Shown here: one piece after another, positions 1 through 7,751 of the stretch
Position numbering within the stretch: position 1 is the first letter of the stretch
Layout: each line of letters opens with the position of its first letter
Assembly: GCF_040703035.1 (NCBI RefSeq)
Contig: NZ_CP159996.1
Location: 406,001-470,000, forward strand
Reading direction: 5' to 3'
DNA from: Terribacillus aidingensis
GTDB lineage: Bacteria > Bacillota > Bacilli > Bacillales > Amphibacillaceae
Length of the DNA: 64,000 bases
The notes under the pieces: model-generated
The model's input: the letters and a program-made list of their open reading frames with translations, nothing else
Database searches by the model: none
Told to the model about the DNA's origin: nothing
Translations under genes and position numbers: made by a program

Positions 1-596
1 AAGAATACACAGGAGCAGTTATGGAATCCTTAGGTTCCCGTAAAGGGGAAATGGTCGACATGATCAACCAAGGCAACGGTCAAGTTCGTCTTGAGTTCCG
101 TGTACCTTCCCGTGGATTGATCGGTTACTCTACAGAGTTCATGTCCCAAACACGCGGATTCGGTATCCTGAACCACACATTTGATGGGTATGAGCCTGTC
201 ATTGCTGGACAGGTTGGCGGAAGAGCAAAAGGTGTACTTGTAGCTCTTGAACAAGGTAAAGCATCTACTTACGGTATCATGAAGCTTGAAGATCGCGGTA
301 TCATCTTCGTAGCTCCTGGTACAGATGTATATGCAGGTATGATCGTTGGGGAGCACAGCCGTGATAACGACCTTACAGTTAACATCACTGTGGAAAAACA
401 CCTGACTAACGTACGTTCAGCAAACAAAGACCAAACTTCCACAATTCGTAAAACACGCGACTTGTCTCTTGAAGAGGCGATCGAGTACTTGAACGATGAT
501 GAGTATTGCGAAGTAACACCGGAATCCATCCGTCTTCGTAAGAAAATCCTTAACAAGAACGAACGTGAAAAAGCAACGAAAAAGAAAAAAGCATAA
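1..596 (+). CDS. typA: Translational GTPase TypA/BipA, C-terminal part
   Basis: The reading frame is already open at base 3, so this is the last 197 residues of a longer gene cut by the window edge. TypA/BipA is a ribosome-binding GTPase related to EF-G and LepA, used for ribosome assembly and growth under stress. The GTPase domain is outside the window. What is visible is the EF-G domain V-like part (FRVPSRGLIGYSTEF, then HTFDGYEP) and the TypA-specific C-terminal domain (GRAKGVLVALEQGKAS, EDRGIIFVAPGTDVYAGMIVGEH), ending in a lysine-rich tail. An internal ATG at 21 is not the true start. A terminator follows directly. Confidence 0.97.
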   Translation, partial: EYTGAVMESLGSRKGEMVDMINQGNGQVRLEFRVPSRGLIGYSTEFMSQTRGFGILNHTFDGYEPVIAGQVGGRAKGVLVALEQGKASTYGIMKLEDRGIIFVAPGTDVYAGMIVGEHSRDNDLTVNITVEKHLTNVRSANKDQTSTIRKTRDLSLEEAIEYLNDDEYCEVTPESIRLRKKILNKNEREKATKKKKA

Positions 597-600
597 TAAA

Positions 601-630
601 AAGCCCAGCATAAATTGCTGGGCTTTTTTG
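601..630 (+). terminator. Rho-independent terminator after typA
   Basis: A 9-bp stem (AGCCCAGCA/TGCTGGGCT, 602-624) is followed by a run of six T. It starts five bases after the typA stop codon. Confidence 0.9.
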
Positions 631-705
631 CTTATAAGTTGTGAAAAAGTCACTTATACCTTAAAATGGGAAATAGCTCTATTTGGGGCAGAAAGGAAGG
701 ATGAT

Positions 706-1008
706 ATGACCAGACTATGGAGCAGGCTCCGTTTTCTGTTCAATTTCCGCAAATCGATTCCATTTCTGAAAGCTTTCTTCACAGCTAAAGATGTGGCAGC
801 AGCTAAGAAAGTGACAGCCGTTGCATTGATTGTCCTGTACTTTGTCTTCCCATTTGACTTGATACCTGATTTTCTAATCGGAATTGGTATCGTGGATGAC
901 CTAGCAGTTGCAACATTCATCCTGCAGCTCATCATTAAAATGGCACCAGCACATTTGAAAGATAAGTTTAATGCTGACCGAAACGACAATAAGGTTATAA
1001 ATATATAA
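706..1008 (+). CDS. YkvA-like DUF1232 small membrane protein
   Basis: A 100-residue protein with the DUF1232 signature: a hydrophobic helix followed by YFVFPFDLIPDFLIGIGIVDD (residues about 48-68), typical of YkvA-type proteins, whose biochemical role is unknown. The N-terminus is basic (MTRLWSRLRFLFNFRK). The start at 706 is preceded by AGGAAGG at good spacing; a longer frame from 565 overlaps typA and has no ribosome binding site. The gene lies alone between two terminators. The family is recognised by its motif; no function is inferred. Confidence 0.85.
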   Translation: MTRLWSRLRFLFNFRKSIPFLKAFFTAKDVAAAKKVTAVALIVLYFVFPFDLIPDFLIGIGIVDDLAVATFILQLIIKMAPAHLKDKFNADRNDNKVINI

Positions 1009-1012
1009 TAAA

Positions 1013-1037
1013 GCGCCCAGTAGGGCGCCTTTTTTTA
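1013..1037 (+). terminator. Terminator after the DUF1232 gene
   Basis: GCGCCC/GGGCGC stem (1013-1018 with 1023-1028) and a T-tract at 1030-1036. It faces the convergent sucrose operon 40 bases downstream. Confidence 0.85.
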
Positions 1038-1079
1038 TTCCAGGGGGCCGGCTCATGTCATAGAAATAGGATGTCTGCT

Positions 1080-2471
1080 TTACAATCTCTTCGGATCTTT
1101 ATAACCAAACATCCAAGTAAGCGTGAATGCTACTGCCATAGCAACCAAGTTTATCAGGATATAAAAAGGAAGCTGACTATTCAAATAGAGCAGGGTGCCT
1201 GGTATGACAGTGATACTCATTCCTGTTCCAGCTAAATCGAGTAGGGATGCAAGGAAACCTCCAACACCTCCGCCAATCAATCCCATGATAAAAGGCTTTA
1301 TGAATCTTAAATTGATACCAAAAATAGCGGGTTCCGATATACCAAGAAATGCTGAGAAAGAAGATGGCAATGCTAACGCTTTCAATTTAGCATCCTTTGT
1401 CTTTAGACCAACTGCAAGACAAGCAGCGCCTTGCGCAGCCATACCGCATGTAATGATTGCATTGAAAGGATTCATTCCGCGATTCTCCAATAGCTGTATC
1501 TCCAGGAAGTTGAAAATGTGATGCACACCTGTGACTACAACGAGCTGATTGAGAGAACCGATCAATAATCCCGCAATCCCGAATGGTAAATCCAATACAG
1601 CCAATGTCCCAGTCAAGACAAGATCCTCGAGAGAATGAAAGATTGGACCAATTGCAAACAGTCCTAGTGTAATCATGATAGTCAATGTAAGGAAGGGGGT
1701 AAGAATCAAATCAAGTGCTTCCGTTATGCGACGGCGTAATGCTCTTTCTAATTTTGCACCAATCAGTCCGATGAAGAATGCAGGCAGTACAGATCCTTGA
1801 TAGCCTACAACAGGTATAAAACCAAATAGAGTGATAGCTTCTGCAGATCCATTTGCTACTTCATAGGCATTGGGTAAGGCAGGATTAACAAGCATCAGAC
1901 CTAATACAATACCTAAAACAGGGCTTCCGCCAAATACTTTAAAAGATGACCAAGCGACTAATGCGGGCAGAAAGGCAAATGCAGTATCAGTCAGAACTTG
2001 TGTAAATAAAAGGAAATTTGCGGGTATATCTGCTGGAGCCAAGCCGAATAGGTGGAGAATTTGATCCTGTGTCAGCAGACCGCGCAGCCCCATAAATAAT
2101 CCAGTTGCTACGAGGACTGGGATAATCGGTACGAAGACATCCCCGAAAGTCCGGATTGCCCGTTGGAAAGCAGAACCTTCCTTTTTACCAGCTTGCTTTA
2201 CTTCCTGTACAGATGCACCGTCAATACCAAGTGCCTGAAGCTCATCATAGATTTTGTTTACGGTGCCGGTTCCAAATATGATTTGATATTGCCCAGAGTT
2301 AAAAAATGCACCTTTAACCTTATCTATACTTTCAACGTTCTCCTTGTCAATCCTCTCTTTATCATGTACAACGATTCGAAGGCGAGTTGCACAATGAGCT
2401 ATAGAGGAAATGTTCTCTTTTCCTCCAATGGCGTTGATGACTTCCTCAGCAATTTTCCTGTTATCAGTCAT
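1080..2471 (-). CDS. sacP: Sucrose-specific PTS transporter EIIBC
   Basis: This 463-residue membrane protein takes up sucrose and phosphorylates it to sucrose-6-phosphate with phosphate from the general PTS. The EIIB domain (about residues 1-90) has the phosphorylatable cysteine in AHCATRLR (Cys27). The EIIC domain (about 105-455) is polytopic and has the GISEPAIFG motif of the glucose/sucrose superfamily. No EIIA domain is present, as usual for SacP/ScrA, so a glucose-type EIIA elsewhere must serve it. It is the last gene of a three-gene minus-strand unit, 27 bp after sacA. The substrate is inferred from the neighbouring sucrose-6-phosphate hydrolase; trehalose EIIBC proteins are close relatives. 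Confidence 0.9.
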   Translation of the reverse strand: MTDNRKIAEEVINAIGGKENISSIAHCATRLRIVVHDKERIDKENVESIDKVKGAFFNSGQYQIIFGTGTVNKIYDELQALGIDGASVQEVKQAGKKEGSAFQRAIRTFGDVFVPIIPVLVATGLFMGLRGLLTQDQILHLFGLAPADIPANFLLFTQVLTDTAFAFLPALVAWSSFKVFGGSPVLGIVLGLMLVNPALPNAYEVANGSAEAITLFGFIPVVGYQGSVLPAFFIGLIGAKLERALRRRITEALDLILTPFLTLTIMITLGLFAIGPIFHSLEDLVLTGTLAVLDLPFGIAGLLIGSLNQLVVVTGVHHIFNFLEIQLLENRGMNPFNAIITCGMAAQGAACLAVGLKTKDAKLKALALPSSFSAFLGISEPAIFGINLRFIKPFIMGLIGGGVGGFLASLLDLAGTGMSITVIPGTLLYLNSQLPFYILINLVAMAVAFTLTWMFGYKDPKRL

Positions 2472-2498
2472 TATATATCACCCTTTCAAGAGTAAAAT

Positions 2499-3965
2499 TT
2501 ATCTATATAGCCACTGCACTGCGTTAAATGTTGCATTTCCTCCTTCGGTAAAGAAGGCAACACCGTTACTATCCTTTGCTGGGAATATCCTGGCGGTCAT
2601 GACGGCTTCTCCGTCATTGATGAAAATTTCAACCGAGGATTGATCGACAAACAATCTGAGTGTTATTTTTGTTGCATCTAGTGCATAACGTCGAATGCTT
2701 CCATTGCCATTTTTCATCGCCGCACCTGACCGTGTTCGGTCCAAGACAAGATACTTAGAAACTGCGTCATAATAAAGCAGCGTTTCTTCCGTAACTCCAG
2801 TTCGAAATGAAATTCCGGCTTTTGCAGCACCTTCCATACACAGTTCGCAAATCAATTCATAAGAAGATCCATGTATTTCTTCGAGCTGGATTTTAGTATT
2901 GTGTACTGTATGGGAAGCAGTGTTTTTATCTTTTCGAAGCAGTTCCACTTCTTTGACAGGTCGCTGCAGCAGTATGCCATCTTTGATGGTAAGTTCTCTC
3001 GGCAGCGTAAGGCAATGTGCCCAGCCATGCATATCTGTTGGATAATCAGTATCGGGAAGTCCCATCCAGCCAATGAGGATGCGCTTCCCATCTGGTGAAA
3101 GGGTGGTTTGCGAAGCGTAAAAATCGAATCCTCTATCCATTTCCATGAAACTGCCATGCTGAAAGTTAGGTACTTCTGGATCAATGGGTTCTCCTATCAA
3201 GAAACCCGCCTGATGGATATTTTCAAAACGATTCTCTTCTGCTGGTAATCCTTGTGGACAAAAGAGAAGGACACCTTTTTCTCCTAACTCAAAATAATCA
3301 GGGCATTCCCACATATATCCGAAATCAGCAAGGGATGTTTTCAGCTCCCCGATGAATGACCAAGTATGCAAATCAGCTGATTTATAAATCAGCACACATC
3401 CCGTCTTATTCAGCCGCTGTGCTCCTAAAACAGCATAGTAGCGGTCATCTGCTTTCCACACTTTAGGATCGCGGAAATGGGCGGTGTAGCCTTGAGGGGG
3501 AGCATCGATGATTGGGGCGTCTTGTTTTGTGATATGCCCCTCTTGATCCATCACTGCAAGACATTGATAGGGATGCCTCACCCAGTCTTTATCCCTTGTA
3601 TTTCCGGTGTAAAAGAGGTAGAGCTTTTCATCCTCAGCCAAGGCACTGCCCGAGTATGCGCCATGTGAATCATACTGCCCTCCGGGTTCTATTCCAATCC
3701 CCATATCCTTCCAATGAACCAAATCTGTCGATGTTACATGATACCAGTACTTCATTCCATGGACGGGACCAAATGGGTGCCACTGGTAAAAGAGATGGTA
3801 TCGGTCATTGTAATACCCAAATCCATTTGGATCGTTCAATAATCCGGTAGGAGGCTGAATATGATAATGCTGTCTCCAAGGAGAGGCATTAACCTTCTCC
3901 GCCAGTTTCTCCAATTCATCAGGGGCAGCCTCCGATAATAGGCGGTATTTATCTGCATTTGTCAT
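2499..3965 (-). CDS. sacA: Sucrose-6-phosphate hydrolase (GH32)
   Basis: A cytoplasmic GH32 enzyme of 488 residues that splits sucrose-6-phosphate into glucose-6-phosphate and fructose. The nucleophile motif LLNDPNGF is at residues 42-49 (Asp45), with FRDPKVW and WECPDYF (acid/base Glu) downstream and the C-terminal beta-sandwich after about residue 340. There is no signal peptide, which fits an intracellular enzyme. The frame extends upstream to 4073, but that stretch is the operator region; the ATG at 3965 has AAAGTGGTGA before it and matches family length. It lies between the repressor gene and sacP. Confidence 0.93.
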   Translation of the reverse strand: MTNADKYRLLSEAAPDELEKLAEKVNASPWRQHYHIQPPTGLLNDPNGFGYYNDRYHLFYQWHPFGPVHGMKYWYHVTSTDLVHWKDMGIGIEPGGQYDSHGAYSGSALAEDEKLYLFYTGNTRDKDWVRHPYQCLAVMDQEGHITKQDAPIIDAPPQGYTAHFRDPKVWKADDRYYAVLGAQRLNKTGCVLIYKSADLHTWSFIGELKTSLADFGYMWECPDYFELGEKGVLLFCPQGLPAEENRFENIHQAGFLIGEPIDPEVPNFQHGSFMEMDRGFDFYASQTTLSPDGKRILIGWMGLPDTDYPTDMHGWAHCLTLPRELTIKDGILLQRPVKEVELLRKDKNTASHTVHNTKIQLEEIHGSSYELICELCMEGAAKAGISFRTGVTEETLLYYDAVSKYLVLDRTRSGAAMKNGNGSIRRYALDATKITLRLFVDQSSVEIFINDGEAVMTARIFPAKDSNGVAFFTEGGNATFNAVQWLYR

Positions 3966-3992
3966 GTTATCACCACTTTCATAACGATTTTC

Positions 3993-4004
3993 GGAACCGG
4001 TTCC
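3993..4004. promoter_or_regulatory. LacI-family operator O2 (GGAACCGGTTCC)
   Basis: A perfect 12-bp palindrome in the untranslated leader of sacA, centred 55 bp from a second near-identical site at 4048-4059. The central CCGG is typical of LacI-family operators. Binding by the adjacent repressor is inferred. Confidence 0.75.
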
Positions 4005-4047
4005 AAACAAGGTGAAAAAAAACCAAAGATTTAGGTCCGTAAGTAAT

Positions 4048-4059
4048 GGAACCGGTTTC
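4048..4059. promoter_or_regulatory. LacI-family operator O1 (GGAACCGGTTTC)
   Basis: This site differs by one base from the perfect palindrome at 3993-4004. It lies just downstream of the predicted -10 element on the minus strand, so bound repressor would block initiation or escape. Two sites 55 bp apart could be bridged by a tetrameric or looping repressor. Confidence 0.75.
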
Positions 4060-4068
4060 TTTGGTAAT

Positions 4069-4097
4069 AGCATATACTGTGTCTTATATTATGTCAA
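4069..4097 (-). promoter_or_regulatory. sacA-sacP promoter
   Basis: On the minus strand, TTGACA (4092-4097) is followed after 17 bp by TATGCT (4069-4074). The -35 element lies inside the last codons of the repressor gene. Confidence 0.7.
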
Positions 4098-5061
4098 CGC
4101 TTTCACGTCTTATTAATTGCACAGGGTAGGTGGTGAGGTTCTCGCAGTATTCATCCTCGATAAGCTCTACAATTTTTTCACCTGCTTTTTTGCCAGCGTC
4201 TAGGTAATCGTATTTAACCGTAGTCAAAGCTGGTGTGACAATCTCTGCTGTATCATAACCTCCAAATCCGGCAATTGAAATATCGGCAGGAATTCGAAGG
4301 TTAAGTTGATGTGCTGCTTTGATTATACCCAAGGCGATGTTATCGGTTGCTCCGACAATCAAGGTAGCTTCCGTTTTGGAAAGGAAGCTTTGTGCCAGCA
4401 CCATCGCATCTTGCATCCGGAAGCTTGTTTCCAGATAATCAGCATGGCAGTCATAATGTTCCAGTGCCTCGCGGAAACCGCGTTTCCGTTCGATTCCCAC
4501 TGCAATATCACTTTCTGTAACGCCGAGGTAAATTATTTGACGATGCCCTTGCTTTACAACAAATTCACCCATCATCTTTCCTGCTTCATAATCGTCATGT
4601 ATCAAGCTCGGGAGTAAAGGATGCTGCTGACCTACCAGCAGAATTGGTATACTTGCTTCTTTTATAGCTTGTAAGTGTTCAGTGGTAATTTGTGTAGACA
4701 TGAGGATGATGCCTGCGACCTTCTGTCTGGCAAAGTTGTGAATCGCTTCAATTTCCCGGCTGACCTCTTGATTGGCACTTGCAATCAGTAATTGATAGCC
4801 CTGCCTGCGTAAGGATTCATCAATCCCCATCATTGTATGAGAGGCTGCAAAGGAATCCAGACGAGGTACGATGATACCGACCATAGCAGTTTTCTTAGCC
4901 TTCAGACTTTGGGCAAATGTATTTGGTACATAATTTTGTTCGTTTATAATACGTTCCAGCCTTTTCTTTGTAGCTGTACTGACAGAGCCGCCATTCAAAT
5001 AGCGAGATACCGTACTTTTTGAAACTCCAGCCAGATCTGCAATATCCGCTATAGTCTTCAT
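4084..5061 (-). CDS. LacI-family sucrose operon repressor
   Basis: A 325-residue LacI/GalR regulator. The N-terminal helix-turn-helix begins at once (MKTIADIADLAGVSKSTVSR), followed by the hinge helix (VPNTFAQSLKAKKT) and a periplasmic-binding-protein-like sensor domain. It heads the sucrose unit and probably binds the two GGAACCGGTTCC-type palindromes in front of sacA. Start 5061 is chosen because family members begin at the HTH and AAAGGA precedes it; an in-frame ATG at 5085 with GAGG upstream would add eight residues. The effector is probably sucrose, sucrose-6-phosphate or fructose, inferred from context. Confidence 0.9.
   Translation of the reverse strand: MKTIADIADLAGVSKSTVSRYLNGGSVSTATKKRLERIINEQNYVPNTFAQSLKAKKTAMVGIIVPRLDSFAASHTMMGIDESLRRQGYQLLIASANQEVSREIEAIHNFARQKVAGIILMSTQITTEHLQAIKEASIPILLVGQQHPLLPSLIHDDYEAGKMMGEFVVKQGHRQIIYLGVTESDIAVGIERKRGFREALEHYDCHADYLETSFRMQDAMVLAQSFLSKTEATLIVGATDNIALGIIKAAHQLNLRIPADISIAGFGGYDTAEIVTPALTTVKYDYLDAGKKAGEKIVELIEDEYCENLTTYPVQLIRRESVDII
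4092..4105 (-). promoter_or_regulatory. cre site for CcpA
   Basis: On the minus strand TGAAAGCGTTGACA matches the cre consensus TGWAANCGNTNWCA at every defined position. It overlaps the -35 element of the sacA promoter and the 3' end of the repressor gene, a position expected to give glucose repression. Confidence 0.75.
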
Positions 5062-5096
5062 CTCTTTGTTCCTTTCAAAAAGCATTGATTTTCCTC

Positions 5097-5126
5097 AGTA
5101 TACTATGAGAATGACGGAGTTGTCAT
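5097..5126 (-). promoter_or_regulatory. Putative promoter of the LacI-family repressor
   Basis: Minus-strand ATGACA (5121-5126), 18-bp spacer, TATACT (5097-5102), in the short gap behind the ABC permease gene. Confidence 0.45.
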
Positions 5127-5131
5127 AGAGA

Positions 5132-6448
5132 CTAGATTTCGCGTCTCAATGCTCGCAGTACATCTACATTCGTAGCCTGTTTTGCCGGTCTGGATCCCGA
5201 TAGGATCGTAACAACCAGACAAATGGTAATGCTAATGGCAGCTAATAGAAACGGAATAGATGAAAGCTGCAATGTGGCTGGTATTTCCTCTTCGAATATC
5301 TGCTCCAATATCACTGGAACTCCGGCATTCACAAGGAAGCTGATTAAATAAGCAACAGCTGTACCAATCAGTGCACCTGCTAGCCCGATGAACGTACTTT
5401 CCATAAGAAAAATTTGTTTTATTGTTTTAGGGTTTGCACCAATTGCTTTCATGATGCCGATATCCGGTGCGCGCTCGGTCACTGCCATCGTCATGGTATT
5501 GTAAATCCCGATGGAGGCAATTAGTACTGCAATCGTACCTACGATTATGAGTCCGGCTTTCGCAACATTGAACAGAATGTTGATGTTTTTCAGCTCCTCC
5601 AAATTCGAATAAGCTAAATAGCCTTTCTCATCCAAGGAGTTCAGGATAGGTTCTACTGCTTCTGCATTGGAAGCATAAACTTCTACTTGGTCGTACAGCG
5701 GATCTCCCTGCTCTGTATAGCTGTCTGTTACATCTAATGCTTCATCAAGCGTTCTTTTCAGTTCAGGAGTTGTCTTCACTGAATTCGTGTAGATGTATTC
5801 GTTTGCCGGTGCTGCTTCAATCCCGACAATTTGGACTTTTTCCGTTGCTGTGCGAGGCTCGCTCCCGTCTTCCGGAAGAGTGGATGCCTCGAGCTCGATT
5901 TCTTTGTTGAGGACCTCTTCCTCGTATAGATATTCAGGCTTTATCGTACCATCCTCTGCAAACTTGTCCTTTTCTTCGACGCCATCTTTCCCCAAGAATG
6001 CAGCAAAATCACTGCTGACGACGATCTCATCCTCTTTCTCCGGCAACCTCCCGCTGCCAAGTTCGATTCCTGCCTGTTTTTCGTTTTCAAAATCAACAGC
6101 AATAGCGGAAGGCATCTCGTTCGTGTAACCATCTAAATGAAAGTTAGTTTCACCAAGACTTTGAATTTGCCGTACAGCATCTACATTCTCAATTTGCTTC
6201 AATTCAGTGATATTTTCAGCCGTAAAACCTAGCTGTTCTTCATTATCAGTACCGTATATATCAATTTTTGTAACAGCCCTGCTTTCCAGCTCGTCTTTGA
6301 TTAAGGAGTCATGCAGACCAAACCCGACAGACGCTAGTACAATCAGGAAACAGCTCCCCATAGCGGCTGCAAGTATGGTCATGAACACACGAACTTTATT
6401 CTTCTTCATATTCTGCTGGACAAAACGCCATTTATCTTTGAATGTCAT
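5132..6448 (-). CDS. MacB/FtsX-type ABC transporter permease
   Basis: A 438-residue permease. One membrane segment near residues 20-42 is followed by a large extracytoplasmic MacB-type domain (about 45-290, rich in acidic residues) and then three membrane segments forming the FtsX domain (about 295-430, with APDIGIMKAIGANPKTI). Such permeases pair with LolD/MacB-like ATPases to export peptides or act mechanically on the envelope. The start codon overlaps the stop of the ATPase gene by four bases, so the two are translationally coupled. The substrate cannot be told from sequence. Confidence 0.9.
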   Translation of the reverse strand: MTFKDKWRFVQQNMKKNKVRVFMTILAAAMGSCFLIVLASVGFGLHDSLIKDELESRAVTKIDIYGTDNEEQLGFTAENITELKQIENVDAVRQIQSLGETNFHLDGYTNEMPSAIAVDFENEKQAGIELGSGRLPEKEDEIVVSSDFAAFLGKDGVEEKDKFAEDGTIKPEYLYEEEVLNKEIELEASTLPEDGSEPRTATEKVQIVGIEAAPANEYIYTNSVKTTPELKRTLDEALDVTDSYTEQGDPLYDQVEVYASNAEAVEPILNSLDEKGYLAYSNLEELKNINILFNVAKAGLIIVGTIAVLIASIGIYNTMTMAVTERAPDIGIMKAIGANPKTIKQIFLMESTFIGLAGALIGTAVAYLISFLVNAGVPVILEQIFEEEIPATLQLSSIPFLLAAISITICLVVTILSGSRPAKQATNVDVLRALRREI

Positions 6449-7143
6449 ACCGGCATCACACCTTTCACTTTTTGCATCTGACCGTCCCTGATCTCCAGCT
6501 GTCTGTCCGCAATTGCTGCAACTTCATGGTCATGTGTGATGATAAGGAAGGTAATGCCTGCTTGTTTATTCAGCTTTTGAATGAGAGAAAGAAGTTCTGC
6601 TTCGGTATCGCTATCCAAGCTTCCAGTCGGTTCATCAGCCAGTATCAGCGGCGGATCAAGTATTAGTGCTCTGGCTATCGCAACGCGCTGCTGCTGCCCG
6701 CCTGATAGTTCGGATGGATAATGATCCGGAAATGCTTCCAGCTCGACTTGCTGTAGCATGTCCGCTACTTTTTGTTTGCGTTTTTGTTTCGATGTTCCGT
6801 TCAAAATGAGCGGCAATTCGATATTTTGAGCTGCGGTCATACTCGGTATCAGTTGGAAGTTTTGAAAAATATAACCGATATGCTGTAAACGGAAGTCTGC
6901 TAATTGTCCTTCGTTCCAGCCGGTGATCGGCGTCCCATTAATTTCTACTTGCCCACTTGTTGGCTGGATAAAGCCGCCAATAATATGCAGTAAGGTCGAC
7001 TTGCCAGAACCGCTTTTACCGACGAGGCTTACAATTTCTCCTTTTTCCACGCGCAAATCAATCCCGTGTAATACGGGTACTATCGTTTCTTTCGCTTTCT
7101 TTCCCATCGTATAGTGATGAGATACTTGTTTGATTGTTATCAT
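6445..7143 (-). CDS. ABC transporter ATP-binding protein (LolD/MacB-like)
   Basis: A 232-residue ATPase with Walker A GKSGSGKST, Q-loop QNFQLIP, signature LSGGQQQR, Walker B LILADEPTGSLD and H-loop ITHDHEV. It is upstream of its permease with a 4-bp overlap. The start at 7143 has GGGGGAG before it. These pairs in Bacillaceae often handle antimicrobial peptides or lipoprotein-like substrates; no two-component system is adjacent to narrow that down. Confidence 0.93.
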   Translation of the reverse strand: MITIKQVSHHYTMGKKAKETIVPVLHGIDLRVEKGEIVSLVGKSGSGKSTLLHIIGGFIQPTSGQVEINGTPITGWNEGQLADFRLQHIGYIFQNFQLIPSMTAAQNIELPLILNGTSKQKRKQKVADMLQQVELEAFPDHYPSELSGGQQQRVAIARALILDPPLILADEPTGSLDSDTEAELLSLIQKLNKQAGITFLIITHDHEVAAIADRQLEIRDGQMQKVKGVMPV

Positions 7144-7204
7144 TGTTTCTCCCCCTGTTTTAGCCTGCTATTAATAACGACGGCAGCAAGAAGGAAAAGT
7201 ATAC

Positions 7205-7238
7205 AAAAAAATCCTGCTGTCTTATCGGACAGCAGGAT
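7205..7238 (-). terminator. Terminator of the small basic protein gene
   Basis: An 11-bp perfect stem (ATCCTGCTGTC at 7211-7221 with 7228-7238). Read on the minus strand it ends in a run of seven T, 13 bases after the stop of the 44-residue gene. Confidence 0.85.
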
Positions 7239-7250
7239 CCCGGTGCTTAT

Positions 7251-7385
7251 TTATTTCTTCTTTTGGCGGAAACCGCCGGCGATATCCGCGCGTTTGAACT
7301 CTTTGCGGAATGTTACTTCACGGGCATCAGATAAACTGACGCCATTCATGCGTACAGGCTGATAGTTGCCGTGTTGCTTAGCCAT
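7251..7385 (-). CDS. Small basic protein of 44 residues (YfhE-like?)
   Basis: A short gene with a near-consensus ribosome binding site (AAAGGAGATGATCGC before ATG at 7385) and its own terminator. The protein begins MAKQHGNYQPVRMNGVSLSD and ends FKRADIAGGFRQKKK, with a basic C-terminus. The FKRAD-AGGFR segment recalls the small YfhE-type proteins of Bacillus, but I cannot confirm the family. It is divergent from the argS T-box leader and convergent with nothing. The gene is well supported; its function is unknown. Confidence 0.72.
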   Translation of the reverse strand: MAKQHGNYQPVRMNGVSLSDAREVTFRKEFKRADIAGGFRQKKK

Positions 7386-7449
7386 GCGATCATCTCCTTT
7401 TTACAGGTTATCAAAAGTGTGCCCATGGCCTTTATAATCTAAACAGGGG

Positions 7450-7477
7450 TTGCATCTTCTAAAAGAACCGCTATAAT
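7450..7477 (+). promoter_or_regulatory. Promoter of the argS T-box leader
   Basis: TTGCAT (7450-7455), 16-bp spacer, TATAAT (7472-7477), about 25 bp before stem I of the T-box. Confidence 0.65.
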
Positions 7478-7483
7478 AAAGGA

Positions 7484-7730
7484 CAATATATTGAGCCGAT
7501 AAGAAAGAGAGTACTGCAGCTGGAAACTATAGCGAGTCCCGGACGGTGGAAGCGGGACGCGGAAAGCAGCAGGAACCGGACTTTCTTGGCTGCATCCCTG
7601 AACGAACGTTAAGTAGGGGCTGCCGGGAAACATCATTCCCGTTATCCAATTGAGCAGGTCCGAACAGGACAATTAGAGTGGCACCGCGGATTAAAACCGT
7701 CTCTTCCAAGTGGAAGAGACGGTTTTTTTT
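7484..7730 (+). promoter_or_regulatory. T-box leader of argS
   Basis: The leader has a stem I base (AAGAAAG 7501-7507 with CTTTCTT 7581-7587) and the AGTA element (7510-7513) opposite the specifier loop. The conserved 14-nt T-box is AGAGTGGCACCGCG at 7675-7688. The terminator stem at 7693-7726 is followed by T residues. Uncharged tRNA binding would favour the antiterminator and allow argS transcription. The 3' side of the specifier loop (7570-7580) reads CAGGAACCGGA, containing CGG (Arg) at 7577-7579; read one base earlier it would be CCG (Pro). Arg is favoured because the gene is argS. Confidence 0.92.
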
Positions 7731-7751
7731 ATATTTGAAGGAGGAAATAAT

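Noticed and set aside
30..401. 123-codon minus-strand frame inside typA
   Set aside because: It is a shadow of the strongly conserved TypA coding sequence with no start signals.
3966..4073. Longer N-terminus for the sucrose-6-phosphate hydrolase
   Set aside because: This stretch contains both operators and lies downstream of the promoter; the ATG at 3965 has the ribosome binding site and gives family length.
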